NCBI GenBank assembly: GCA_028829895.1
Contig: CM054180.1
Span: 119,520,473 to 119,584,472, forward strand
From: Sinotaia quadrata
Taxonomy: Eukaryota > Mollusca > Gastropoda > Architaenioglossa > Viviparidae
Direction: 5' to 3'
DNA length: 64,000 nt
The notes beneath the pieces were generated by a model that was not told the DNA's origin, ran no database searches, and saw only the letters and a program-made list of their open reading frames with translations. Position numbers and translations under genes: made by a program. Below, piece after piece: positions 47,251-58,744 of the stretch (positions are counted from its first letter, which is position 1; each line of letters starts with the position of its first letter).

Positions 47251-50200
47251 ATGAATGAACTACAATTTTTGTACGAAACTTATCTTTGACAAGATGTGCA
47301 TACTGGTCTTTGAGCAACCGTTAGTCAAACTTTCACAAAATCCATTTCACTGTGGAGCACTCTGAACATAATTAGAGAAAGTAGAGCTTATCTGCTTGTC
47401 GTTATGTTTATAATTCACTTCAGAATTAAATTATACCATAGGTGTAGGCTACAACAATGTTTACTTTTGTTTAATATGTTTATGTATTTAATTGCGATTG
47501 TGCATAATGTAAATTACAGAAGATATTTAATAAGTCCGAAGTTTAAAAAAAATATTTTCAAGTGTTACTGTGTTCTGTGAACACGGCCAGTGTGGGTACA
47601 GCTTCATCTCAGCGAGTCTAACAGGCTTGACGTCCTACTTTTCAACGCAGGCAGTGTCAGTTACACCACATATTAGCAATACGCACACTGCATACAAGCA
47701 GGCAGTAATGTGATACCACACAAAAGGTCCCATTCACTGCAGTCCGGGAGGTCTCACAATGCCGACACACAAACCACGACAATAATAGAAAACAAAGAAC
47801 AGCAAGCATACGAACTGCATGCATCGATCGTACTCAGCCAGCACGAAAACAAAAAGACAAACAAGATTACACAGACAGAAGAAGATATACAGACCGCCAC
47901 AATGGAGAAGAGAATAACAAAAAAAACCAAACAAACTCAATCAGACAGATACAGATATTTTCCTCCGTCCTTTCAAAATTTAATACTATTTGTATTTTTT
48001 TTGTCCTTTAATTATTTTAAATTATATTTTATACCTTTTTTTAATAAAAGAGGAACGCAGATGTCTCGTGGTCATCACCAAAGATGATGAATATAACGAT
48101 TTACGCTTTTGAATATAACGACTTATTTTTTTTTTATTATTCGTCGGTACCGACCGGTAAGCAACGAAATCCGACTGAGTGGCACTTAGAAGAACCGGAT
48201 TTTGTACACGCACTACGTCACATCAACCAACTGCACTACAGAATAAATGGAAATATTTTTTTTAAAGAATTCGACTGGACGACGGACTTCAACAACGACA
48301 GCCTCCTTCCGCCCCCCAATCCCCCCCCCCCGAATCAAGCGAGGAGAGCGAAACCTGTCCGAGCACCACCAAAGGAAAGAACGTTTTAAGACGAAAACCT
48401 TCACGCATGCTCAGGTAGGAGAGAAGTAAACGGAACAACAACAGCAGTGAGTCGTTACTGGGGAACATAACACAACATTTCTTTGCTGATTCTCTTTGGT
48501 CACAAATGTTTCATATATAAATATACGTAGATATTTTTTTCTCAGTGTTTTTTATGTGATAGCCGATGTAAATTATTCAGCACAGCTCTAAAATCGTTCA
48601 TGCAGTCTTGTCACACGTCTTGCAGTATTGTTGTTTGCAACAAAAAAAAACGTTTATTACGCTGCATTTCGTTTAATGTCTCCAGAACGTATGTTAGTTG
48701 AATTACGTTATAATTGTTATATTGTATCTACACTACCTGTATATGTCACGTCATATGTATATAAACTGATTATATTCATAATGTTCTGTGATACTTGATT
48801 TCAAACAGCGAGATGATGTATACATACTTACCAAAATATGTTTACAATTCCTATTCATTCGCTTCATATCTTCGGAACGCCTCTCTCTGTATATAACATT
48901 TCAACATTATATTCTAAACATTCTGCTACACTCAATTTCTCCAAACACGACAACAGGATAATAATACAATTATGTATTCAGAGTTCAGCTCAAGTAAGCA
49001 AAATCGTATGCACATATATAAGAACTAAAGTAAATTTTAAACAAGCAGGTCCAGCTATTAAAATATTATCTTCTTATTCACAAATTGAGAGGTTATTAAT
49101 AGCTAAGATTATAGTTATTAAACGAGAATACAATTAAGTCACTCATGCGCACTCACACATACACATACACACACTACAGTCTGTAAAGAGTTGTTACTGA
49201 AAAATATTGATTATTTATTTATACTGAGTAATCATATGTTCCATAACTATTAAAAGAGTTACTATAAATTAACAGAACTAATAAAATGTACGCACTGAGA
49301 ACAGGACAAAATAATCATAATACGTTTAGCAGAGAAATATTTATTCGATAAATTGTTTTTTGCTTGGTTTTTGTAAAATTAAGTATTAGACATGTATAAT
49401 TGCTGGTAACATATGTAATATGTCGAGTTAATTAAAATATATTAAGACTTTAATAAAAGAAGTAAAAATAAATTCAACTCAATTTAATTAAAGTTCAAAA
49501 GTACAGGAAAACATATATGATGGGGCGGTCTCTGGTGTAAAGTATTTGTTATGGGTCACCCAGGATGCGAGATGAAACAATGATGATGATGGACAATACT
49601 TCACACCTTCCATGACAGCCACAGTAGACAGATGTACACAACAATCAACCCTTTGTTTACAGCTTTTATTCGTGGCACCCCACTGCCAGACTCTGTCTCT
49701 CTACCTACATAGCTCTCTGTATTCATACCACCAGCCAAGCATTTATCTTCCTTTCTTGACAAACACATATGCTACTTATATTACATGAGCCATGGCTTCA
49801 AAGATTATCGCTGTAGACAATTCAGACACAAACGGCTGAAACTGGTATTAATGACTCTTCTGTGCTATCTTACTTTGGTTTACATATAATTTGATCCTAA
49901 ACTACTAAGAGTTGTATAATGTTTTTACTATCTAAGAAAACTACACTAAATACTCTTTAAATACAACTCTCTTTTACCATATAATTTACAAGATAAATTT
50001 TCAAATAAAATAAATAACTATATTCGTGTGATAGGGAAAACATACTCACACACATAAATCATTAAATGCACTAAGAAAATAATATAAACTAGCATTCAAA
50101 ATATATTAGTACAAACTTCAACCCATTTCCTATCTAAATACATAAATGTCTATGGTAATTAACAAATGCATAAGATAATAAAGAATGATTACAAATGTAC

Positions 50201-50364
50201 ACACTAACAAAGCATTATACATTAGTACGGGTAAAGTTTACTCATATGTTGCACACAATTTGAAACCAAGCTAGCGGTCGAGACCTAATTTGCTGCCAGC
50301 CATGATCCTACTTGTAAAACAGAATAAGCTCTGTACACATACATGATTGTTAATCCAGGTTTGC
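47251..50364. other. No assigned gene
   Basis: Plus-strand frames at 47710-48087 and 48084-48389 are basic, proline-rich and unrecognised. The end of the second (near 48385-48430) faintly resembles the LINE terminus upstream, so a second LINE relic is possible. The frame at 48838-49137 shows no domain. Positions 49500-49740 look repeat-like, but no second copy was found. Confidence 0.35.
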
Positions 50365-50690
50365 TTGTTTGAAAGACTGCCTGCTATTAGATCTTGTCCT
50401 CCCTTTGCCTGGTTTCAATGAAGAATTCATACTCAGAACAGATGCTAGCAACACAGGGCTAGAAGATGTACTGATGCAGAAGCAAGGTGATGTTCTGCAT
50501 CCTGTAGCTTGCTCCTGTCATATGTTGAATGCAGCTGAACAGAATTAGTTTACTTCAGTGAAAGAATGTCTCAGAATTGTCTGGGCAGTCGAGAAATTCC
50601 AAGCCTACCTTTATGGCAAGAATTTTAGATACAGACCAACCTCTCACTCTCTCACTCGACAAACGCAAACCTGCATTTGAACAGGTGGTC
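50365..50690 (+). pseudogene. Ty3/gypsy RNase H fragment
   Basis: The plus-strand frame reads PGFNEEFILRTDASNTGL, VLMQKQGDVLHPVAC, then a stop in place of Tyr in the AAEQN.FT segment, then IVWAVEKFQAYLYGK. A frameshift precedes DQPLTLSLDKRKPAFEQ. This is the RT-RNase H junction of a gypsy polyprotein (TDAS.. catalytic Asp). Flanking RT and integrase are absent. It need not belong to the same family as the element at the left edge. Confidence 0.8.
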
Positions 50691-51224
50691 ATTACTACTA
50701 CAATAGTATAGATATACTGTGGAAGGCATCAAAGGTCCTGACAATGTTGGGGCTGAAAATTTGTCCAGAACAAGAGAAATGGAAACGTAAGAGTCCAGAA
50801 CACAAGTCCTTCTAAATACTGTGAAATCTTTATATAAATATTTTTATCTTCTCTACATAGAGAGGAAGGAATAATCTTTCCCAGAGTTCATTTATGTGAT
50901 GCTAACATGATTGTGTATGTTGTATTTTCATTTCACAAGGAGAAAAGAAATAACGATAATGATTTGTGCATATGATTTGCTTTTGTATTCCTTAAGTGTA
51001 GAGATATAACGGATCATGTCTCTAACTTCTAACAATGAAAATTATGGTGATTTTCCTGATAAAATGTCCTTATATCTCATTAAGTGTGGAGACAAGATGG
51101 GTCGTGTCCTTTCAATGAGAGAAATAAATATGACATTTGATATTTTAATGCTCAGGGATTTTTTGAAGCATGTAAAATTACATTTTCTTTGTTTCTAAAC
51201 ATGTTGAATTAATTATATGTATGT

Positions 51225-51233
51225 CTTAAAACC
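51225..51233. other. 9-bp target duplication CTTAAAACC, left
   Basis: Repeated exactly at 51821-51829, on the other side of the inverted-repeat element. Confidence 0.78.
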
Positions 51234-51820
51234 CGTCAAATTCGCGAACGACAATTGCGCACCGACAAAACTGCGATGGACAACAGCGCGCCGACAAAAT
51301 CGCGTTCTTTGAAATCGACAAATTCGTGACGACAAAATCTCGATAAACATCGCCAAGTAAAGAATGGCATGCTTAGTTTAAATAGCTGCATTCGACACGG
51401 TCCAGAAAGTTTTATGTATGTTCGCTCTATTACGTAACTGCACGCATTGCAGGACGGAGAGAGGGAACCGGCATGTGCCTAGATAGAATTCAATAGACTT
51501 AACTATCATTCTTTTCATTGCTTTTGTGTAAGGATTATTTGCACGCAGTATCTCATAATATTGATCTTTAAATAAAATTATTAAGTTTTGATATATGCTT
51601 CATTCTTTTCATTGCCTTTGTGTATGGATTATTTGCATGCAGTATCTCTTAACATTGCCTTTGTGTCTCGTAATATTGATATCTACGTATGTTATTATTA
51701 CATTTTTGTACGATTTAACCTGTAACATCACGATTTTGTCGATCGCGATTTTATCGGCGCGCATTTGTTCATCGCGTTTTTGTCGGCGTGCAATTGTCGT
51801 TCGCGCATTTGTCGGTGAAC
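51234..51820. mobile_element. Non-autonomous MULE-like element with CGACAAA-rich terminal inverted repeats
   Basis: 587 bp flanked by a 9-bp direct repeat. The left arm (51234-51330) and the inverted right arm (51725-51820) share TCGCGAACGACAATTGCGC-like sequence followed by several CCGACAAAATCGCG-type modules, about 90 bp with mismatches. Their CpG-rich content contrasts with the AT-rich centre. A 9-bp duplication with long inverted repeats is typical of Mutator-like elements, so this is probably a deletion derivative mobilised in trans. The centre contains an internal duplication (51508-51570 and 51598-51655) and no transposase. Confidence 0.8.
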
Positions 51821-51829
51821 CTTAAAACC

Positions 51830-52197
51830 TATATAGAATTTTTGTCTTTGGAATAGTTATTCGTTTCTTATTACGGTGGAAGATTCATGAAATTTGATAC
51901 TAATACAGTAGACGTTAGCAAGACGGTTAACATCTAAAAATAATATGTATCATGCTTGTGAGGATTTATGTTTAATGAAAACTATTTTTATGTATGACAA
52001 TATTTACTTTCGATAATTATTGTCCAGTACAATTCTCAAGAGAAAAATATATCATATTTATTATTGTAAACATTTTACTTGGGTAGGTTTGCATTGTTAA
52101 GATTTTATCTAATGACCGCCATTCATTTTATGTAGGACTGTCGAATACTTATTTGTATTTTTGTCACTTCAATAAATATTGCATTGAAAAATCTTAA
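51830..52197. other. No gene seen
   Basis: AT-rich. Confidence 0.5.
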
Positions 52198-52232
52198 GAT
52201 ATAGATAGAGACAGACAGACAGACAGACAGAC

Positions 52233-52316
<84 letters not shown>

Positions 52317-52332
52317 TAATAGACAGACAGAC
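52198..52332. repeat. (ACAG)n(AGAT)n microsatellite
   Basis: ACAG units followed by about 25 GATA-type units, then ACAG again. Confidence 0.95.
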
Positions 52333-52759
52333 AAACACACTTGATCACTATTATGAAAAACTTTATATAGGTACACACAAACCATAAAAGTACAAATGTA
52401 TTATGACTTTTTGTTTTAATGATATTAATTACAATCAATGCACTTTATAATGCTTACAAAGATATAATTATATCAAGATATCAGGACGAGCATATTTTCC
52501 ATCAAAATCAAAGAAACGACGATGTCCTCCTTCCAACATCTCATTTAAGAAATTTGTTTACAATCAAGAAATACTAAAAGAACAATTTTTTCATCAAGAA
52601 ATTTCTCCCGACTTTCTACAGTTCTGTATGTCATCTTTTATTCTCTCTCATCTCTCTCTCTCTTCAATGTAGACCTGCATGATTTTACTATAAAATTTTA
52701 TAGCAAGATTTTCACATGGGAAATTTCGAAGCGGATTTTGCTTCTATCTTGAATTATTC

Positions 52760-53320
52760 TTATTCATTCTGTACAGTCAAAGCTGATACGCCATCTTCCA
52801 CTTGAGCCACCTGGTGGTTTTCAGCATGTCTTCTCTTGCATCTCTCACATATATATCCGTTTCCACGGTTTTCGTTTTCCAAGAAATATGTGCATGTTTT
52901 ATGCACGATACTTCGACACTCTACACACGTTAGCGTTTCTGGTCGTTGAGATGCGTCTTCACCGCAGAAACAAGGTTCCCCACCTGTTTCAGGATTCGGT
53001 TCAGTTTCAGGGTTCGGTTCAAGGCTTGCACCTGCTGCTGCTATTGGGTTTCTTCTCCTGGCTCGATTCTCTATGTAGTAGTTATCATATATTCCCAGCT
53101 CCCTCATTTCTCTCTGGACGTCTTCGGATATGTTGCCAATGATGTCCGGTTCACGGATACCCCTGTCTAACATATACTGCATAGCATCTCGCAGAGTGAC
53201 AAAGCCCTCGTGCGCATTGTTGCTGAATTTGTCAACACTTTTCTTAGCGCCCTTTTCATAGTCGGTAAATATTCCCACCTCTCTTCCTTTGGCCACAGCA
53301 TAATAACGTTTGGTTGGCAT
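52760..53320 (-). CDS. RNase H1-type N-terminal domain plus PHD finger protein, 186 aa
   Basis: An intact minus-strand frame from the ATG at 53320 to a TAA. Residues about 5-50 (RYYAVAKGREVGIFTDY ... GFVTLRDAMQYML) match the caulimovirus VI/RNase H1 hybrid-binding domain, which binds RNA-DNA hybrids or dsRNA. Residues 117-161 form a PHD finger with C117, C119, C132, C135, H140, C143, C158 and C161 in the C4HC3 order. Between them lies an EPNPET repeat. An acceptor-like CTTCATTTTCAG stands 28 nt upstream and a TAA directly abuts the ATG, so a 5' UTR intron is likely. No RNase H catalytic domain is present. PHD fingers also occur in ORF1 of CR1-like LINEs, so a domesticated or orphan transposon ORF is an alternative to a host gene. 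Confidence 0.78.
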   Translation of the reverse strand: MPTKRYYAVAKGREVGIFTDYEKGAKKSVDKFSNNAHEGFVTLRDAMQYMLDRGIREPDIIGNISEDVQREMRELGIYDNYYIENRARRRNPIAAAGASLEPNPETEPNPETGGEPCFCGEDASQRPETLTCVECRSIVHKTCTYFLENENRGNGYICERCKRRHAENHQVAQVEDGVSALTVQNE

Positions 53321-53577
53321 TTACACAGACAGGACGGTGCGATCTGAAAATGAAGATATTTTTTCTTACACTTGATAAACTAAAATTAGGTAATACGTTG
53401 ATTTTAGAAGTTATTCATTCAAAATATGGGTCGGGTTTTCATTTTTTCAAATTATCAAATTTGTAAAAGAGAAATAAAAGGAAATTATGTTAAACAAGAG
53501 TAACAGTTTTAAAGCATTTTTAAAAGTTGTATTTTACTTTTTTGCAACGAGACATGTTTCAGTCGTGAGGCTGAATA

Positions 53578-54105
53578 ATAATAATAATAATAACATAACT
53601 AATTACAAGTTATGAGAATCTTAATTTATTTTATCAATAATTCTCCAGAAGACACCACTCGACTCTCACTTGGCGGATATGTGGGCGCTGGAAACGTTTT
53701 TTTTCTCCTACAACATTAGTAATAAGCATTAACCGTCACACAATATTTCCGTAGGTGAAAAACTTCTCATCAAAGGACAAGATAAATTCGTCTTTTAATC
53801 TATATTTAGTGAGCCCCCATCCACCCACATTCTCTCCAATATAAGGTTAAGGTCAGTAAATCTGACAATAAATTAATTAAATCAAATGTATAAATAGCTA
53901 ATACAGATATATTGTGTGGCAGTAAATATTTGTCTTAAATCTGTTGAAGAGAGAAAACCTGCATATCAGCCAAGTGAGAGAGACAATTGGTGTCTTCTGG
54001 AGAATTATTAATAACATAAATTAAGATTCTCATCACTTGTAACTAATTATGGATAATAATTATTAATATAAATAATAACCATTAAGTAGGTGGCGTTGGC
54101 GTCAC
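53578..54105. mobile_element. Element family E, copy E3: long inverted repeat
   Basis: Two arms of about 150-160 bp in opposite orientation (about 53600-53760 and 53900-54080). They share CAAGTTATGAGAATCTTAATT, TTCTCCAGAAGACACC and GAGTCTCACTTGGC-type blocks, and CACACAATAT near the inside. The arms could fold into a hairpin. The left end is masked by an AAT run (53578-53593). Single arms occur at 35225-35470 and 43985-44200. Confidence 0.7.
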
Positions 54106-55099
54106 ATATAATTAAAAACAAACTGTTATATTGACATATAATCATATCTGCCTCAAACAATCAAATATCAGGTACATGTGACAGTAAATAAAGAACTTAC
54201 AAGTCTTTAGATACTAATTCTACAGTAAATTTCCGAGTTTAGTTTTTATTAAAGTAAGATATTTCAAAATAGAAATTCAAATTCTTAAAGAATATAACAA
54301 TAAAACAGGAGACATGACATAGTCTTTGAAATATGTTTACAAACAAACTGACGTGCAGATAGAAAATAATATATAGATATGCAATTTTATTGTATGCCAA
54401 TATTCAAAATTTTCTTTGAGTAAATGAATGTCTAATCATGAGGTACCATGCAAACTTAATAGGGTGACTATGTCATATTAGAAACAGAAAGATTTTCTTT
54501 TCTGACAGTATAAGACAATATCACAAACTGTATACCTAACACTTATTTTTTTTCTCAATTTGCATAGTTTGATATCACAATTACAATGAACGTGGGAAAT
54601 AACCCGTAGCTTTGTAACAAACGTTAAATTGCCAAACAAACCTATATTCCCCAGCTCCCTAATTAACTCTTCTGTAAAATCAATTTGTCCATATCTAGCT
54701 GTTTTTTTTTAATTCTTCTATATCGGGATTTTCTCTCTCCAGTCTCAAATAAAATGTAAGCATTAACATATGCACTATCTAAGAAATGAAACAAAAGTCT
54801 TGCAGAACTTATTTGTTATTCTAAAAACATATTTATTTATTAACTGCTCATTGTTATTCACCACTCTCTTGTACTGATTATAGATCTTAACAAACTATGG
54901 TGCTTTACACGTGTAATTCACTGAAATTTCCGATAACTGTAGTTTTCTCTTTGCATAAGCATGTCCACTGGCACTTTAAATAATTAAAACAAATTATATA
55001 GTTTTATTATCTCCTCAAGTGTTCATCAATCGAACATTCTGACTTGGTTAAAATAGGAGATTTTTATTACATTTCATATTAATATTATATAACATTCTT
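54106..55099. other. No gene seen
   Basis: AT-rich, no supported frame or repeat. Confidence 0.5.
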
Positions 55100-56752
55100 A
55101 TTTTATAAACTTTATACTGAGGGCCATCTTTTTGTTGATAAAATACTTTAAAAATTCCTAATAATTGCATGCCGGTCTCAAAATATAAAGGTTCTATCTC
55201 ACAGTCCATTATAAAGTTATATTCTTGACCATTGTCTGGTCACTTAAAACTGGAACAAGTCCTCCAGGAGCAATAATCCACAAAATCGATAAAATATGCC
55301 CACCCTTTGAAATCAGTTGGCTTGCTTTTCCCATTAAAACTAGCATTTTATTTCTCTACTAGCACGTAGCCCACTAATTTCAGCCCGCGAATTTCAGGCT
55401 TATACGTACCAGGTTCATACAGCTATATCTCAGCACATTTTGAATTAAAGATAAAACTGTCCAGACCTTCATTAAACTAGACCATGAACAATGGTGTACG
55501 TTTCATGGAGATCAAATATTTTAAGTTGGAAAAGTTCATTTTTTGGTTCATTTGACACGGAACGACCCAAACTAGAAATACTATAAAAACCACTAAGATC
55601 CATAACTTTCTCCCTTTAGAAATAAAAGGAAAACAACATATATGAGAGATATTCCTATATTACTCAAAGTCATGGAGAAAATGGTAGAACACAATAGAGC
55701 TGTACAGATAAGCAGGTAAACAAAAAAACCAAAGTCCGTCACTAGCTTCATAACAACCAATCATTGACTGAAAAAGAAAACGAAACTTTGACACGTCCTT
55801 TGTTACGATTTTTAATGTGAGGATATCATCGAGAAATAATAAAATATAACTTTTATAAAATTTAGTTCTATAAATTACTATTTAATTTTGACGCACAACT
55901 GATTTTTAAAGTAATATCTTGTATGAAAGTTTAGGCTTGATCGATTTTTTTTGTTCTCGTTTCAAGAGAGTTAAACGGCATGTGAGTTCCTGAGATACAC
56001 TTATTTCATGCGAAAGAAAATTCATCAAGAAATGCGTCAACAGCACGTACGTCACTAATTTTGGAGCTCATTATTTTATTATTCCTAACTAATATAAATG
56101 AAAAGAGAAAGCGAAGAAGATAAATACTTACAGACGGTAATGTACTATTCCTCTGTTTAATTCTCAATAAAACATGTATGAAAATGCTGATACAAAAAAG
56201 CTTATGCGCTGTGCTATTTTACACCGTGTGTACACATCGATCGACCGGCCCTTGAGCACAGTGCGTTCAGTAGTGGGAGCGCACGCAAGTGTGTTGTCGT
56301 TCGCCCTCATAATCAGTGAGTGCTACAAGAACAGTCACGGAAAGGCGTAACCAAAATAGAGTCAAATTTGGAAACCGAGCGCTGTGCTTTCTTGCCATTC
56401 AAAGAAAACTAGCATTGAACACTTTCTCTGTGAACAGTTAAAGTTAGCCCCGGATACAAGGGATTGAAAATAACGCTTTTAAGTTTTTGCACAAATCAGT
56501 GAATATCATAAGTCTTTAATCAAATTATGAAACTTAAGCAATGCTTCAATTGAATTAATTTATTGATTTTATTATTTAATAAATTTAACTCTAACCCCAA
56601 ACCATGTAACCGATCACATTATACAGATAAACATACAGCATATAAATTAGTCGTCAGAAATGACCGTACAGCAAACAAGTCATTTCTACACAGCACAGTT
56701 AATTCATCAGAAGCACTAAAAGGAAATTTTATCTTGGCTATTCTAAAATCAT
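55100..56752 (-). repeat. Repeat family C, copy C2
   Basis: Collinear with C1 and including the donor-like GTAAGT (RC of 56126-56131) and the acceptor-like TTTTTCAG above 55767. It extends C1 on the left with TGTCTCAAAATATAAAGG-like and CAGCCCGCGAATTTCAGGC blocks. It is cut at about 56752, where the RTE sequence begins. Confidence 0.78.
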
Positions 56753-56754
56753 GT

Positions 56755-57200
56755 TAATGTTTATCATCTCTGCCAGAGAGGTATAGTTTATGGCCGTCCT
56801 GTGCTGATGTTTCCCCAAAGTTCTTATTTCTAACTTCGCACAGTCCCAGGACGGTCCAATGGTATCTGTTTATTTCATGTGTCAGTTCCTCTACCTTTCC
56901 AGGCATTCTTAATGTTCTGATGATCCAAGTACTGATGCTGATGTTGTTTCTTGCACGGAATTTTGATGGTAATGGTGCACCAGTAGCACACTTAACACCT
57001 CTGCCCTGGTGCAACACAGAAGGCGCAGTCCTTGTTCCGGGCCACGACCGATCCGGTATGGCTTGAGGTAAAGTTATCATTTCATGCAGTGTGTTTAGGA
57101 CAAATGAATCTGGCGGAGTCCATCCCTCTCCAGGCTGATGACCACAACTGAAACTCCACAACACTAGTGGCTCGCCCTGGTCCTTCTTGGGACTCTCCAC
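56755..57200 (-). pseudogene. RTE LINE endonuclease, N-terminal fragment
   Basis: The minus-strand frame carries the start of an RTE (CFDP2-like) AP endonuclease: ISTWIIRTLRMPGKVEEL, RYHWTVLGLCEVR, FGETSAQDGHKLYLSGRDD. It ends at the stop at 56754, where the LINE sequence breaks off. Upstream (to the right) it continues into 5' UTR-like monomers. The next part of the same endonuclease lies at 57985 on the other strand. Confidence 0.82.
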
Positions 57201-57204
57201 CCTG

Positions 57205-57560
57205 GGCAGTGACCTCAGTGATGAAGTTCATACGCCCAATTAGGTACTGTGTCAGCACCCTAGCCTTTGGTTATCCAAAACCTAACCTGCAAGGCAGCAG
57301 AAGACTCGTAGAGGGCGGGGTCGTCTACATCCCTTGCAGATGAAAACATCTGCCCACTGCCCACCTGGACACATGGCCGTTGAGTCCTTCTTTGGACTAC
57401 TCCGCCATAGAGGGTAACCTCAGTGAGGAAGTTCATATGCCCGATCAGATACTGTGTCAGCACCCTAGCCTTTTGCTATCCAAAACCTAACCTGCAAGGC
57501 TGTAGGGACTCGCGGAGGGTGGGGTTGTCTATATCCCATGCAAATGTAAACAACTGCTCA
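57205..57560 (-). repeat. 205-bp tandem 5' monomers of the RTE element
   Basis: ACTGTGTCAGCACCCTAGCC recurs at 57246 and 57451, followed each time by TATCCAAAACCTAACCTGCA. Tandem 5' monomers with promoter function are known in several LINE families; here the role is inferred from position. Confidence 0.7.
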
Positions 57561-57984
57561 CTGCGCCTAATGCGTTTGATTCCTATAACAAAATTGTATA
57601 TGCGTCAATGTGTAGAGTGCATGCATGTGATTTTTCTTTTTTTTTTTAAAAATATGAATATATGAGTGACAATGATATAGTGAATTTATGCATACAAATA
57701 CAAAATGTAATCCTTGATAATGAGTAAATGAATAGGTCACCAAAAAGGGAACTTGTTTATCTGAACTATGTCTGCATAATAAAAGACCCATCTCATCTTG
57801 ACAGAAATTGATTTGATGTTCAAATATTGTCAAATGACAAGGTTAAAAGATATACATTTTAAATGGAAACAGGAAACATGATTTTTTTATATTTATCCAT
57901 CTATCCATCCATCCATCTGTCTATCTTTAAAGTTATAGGTAAAATAAACACATCCACAAAGACATCATAAACACTGAAATCACT
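57561..57984. other. No gene; (ATCC)n at 57889-57927
   Basis: This unassigned spacer lies between the two opposed RTE pieces. Confidence 0.5.
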
Positions 57985-58680
57985 TGTCGTCATGAGTTGT
58001 CGGCCAGTCTCCAGCAGGCTTATCACCATACATTTGATGGCAACCCCACTCAATATCACTATTGTTCAAGTTTACTTTCCAACTGCATACCATGATGATG
58101 AAGAAATAGAGGACTTCTACGAACAACTGCAAGAAGTCCTGGATCAGACAACAAAGTAAGACATTCTTGTGGTGCAAGGAGACTGGAATGCTAAAATAGG
58201 AGTGGATACCGTTGAGAACTGGAAAGACACATGTGAACGCTGCTGCAATACATAGACAAACGACAGAGGTTTAAGACTCCTGGAATTTGTCAGCTCTAAT
58301 GATCTGAAACTGATGAAAATGTTGGTCCAAATAAAACATCCAGAAGATGGACGTGACAAAGCCTGAATGTAGAAGACCATAACAAGATTGATTATATCAT
58401 GGTGAAAAAGCATTTCGATACCAGTGTAAACATTGCCAAGACAAGACGCTTCCCAGGAGCAGACATTGGAAATGACCATTACTTAGTGATAATGACCCTC
58501 TGACTACGTCTAAAGACAGTCAACAGGCAGGGCTCCACAAGAATCAATTTCAACCTTGACAAGCTAAAAGACCCAAAGGTATTGGAAGCCTTTCAAGCAA
58601 AGATAGGACTAAAATTTACTCCACTGTTACTTCTTAGTGCAGAGAGCACAAACACAGACCCATTGATTAACATGTTTAGT
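57985..58680 (+). pseudogene. RTE LINE endonuclease, middle and C-terminal fragment
   Basis: The plus strand reads SCRPVSSRLITIHLMATP, ITIVQVYFPTAYHDDEE, then VVQGDWNAKIG (conserved GDxN endonuclease motif), GLRLLEFVSSNDLKL, a frameshifted IDYIMVKK and GADIGNDH. Stops and frameshifts are present. Only about 20 residues separate its start from the end of the 56755-57200 fragment in the family protein. RT is missing and the sequence ends at a GA-rich repeat (58684-58720). Confidence 0.8.
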
Positions 58681-58744
58681 TAGAAAGAGACAGAGAGAGA
58701 GAGACAGAGAGAGAGACAGGTGGGTCCTCGATTTGATGAACAAA

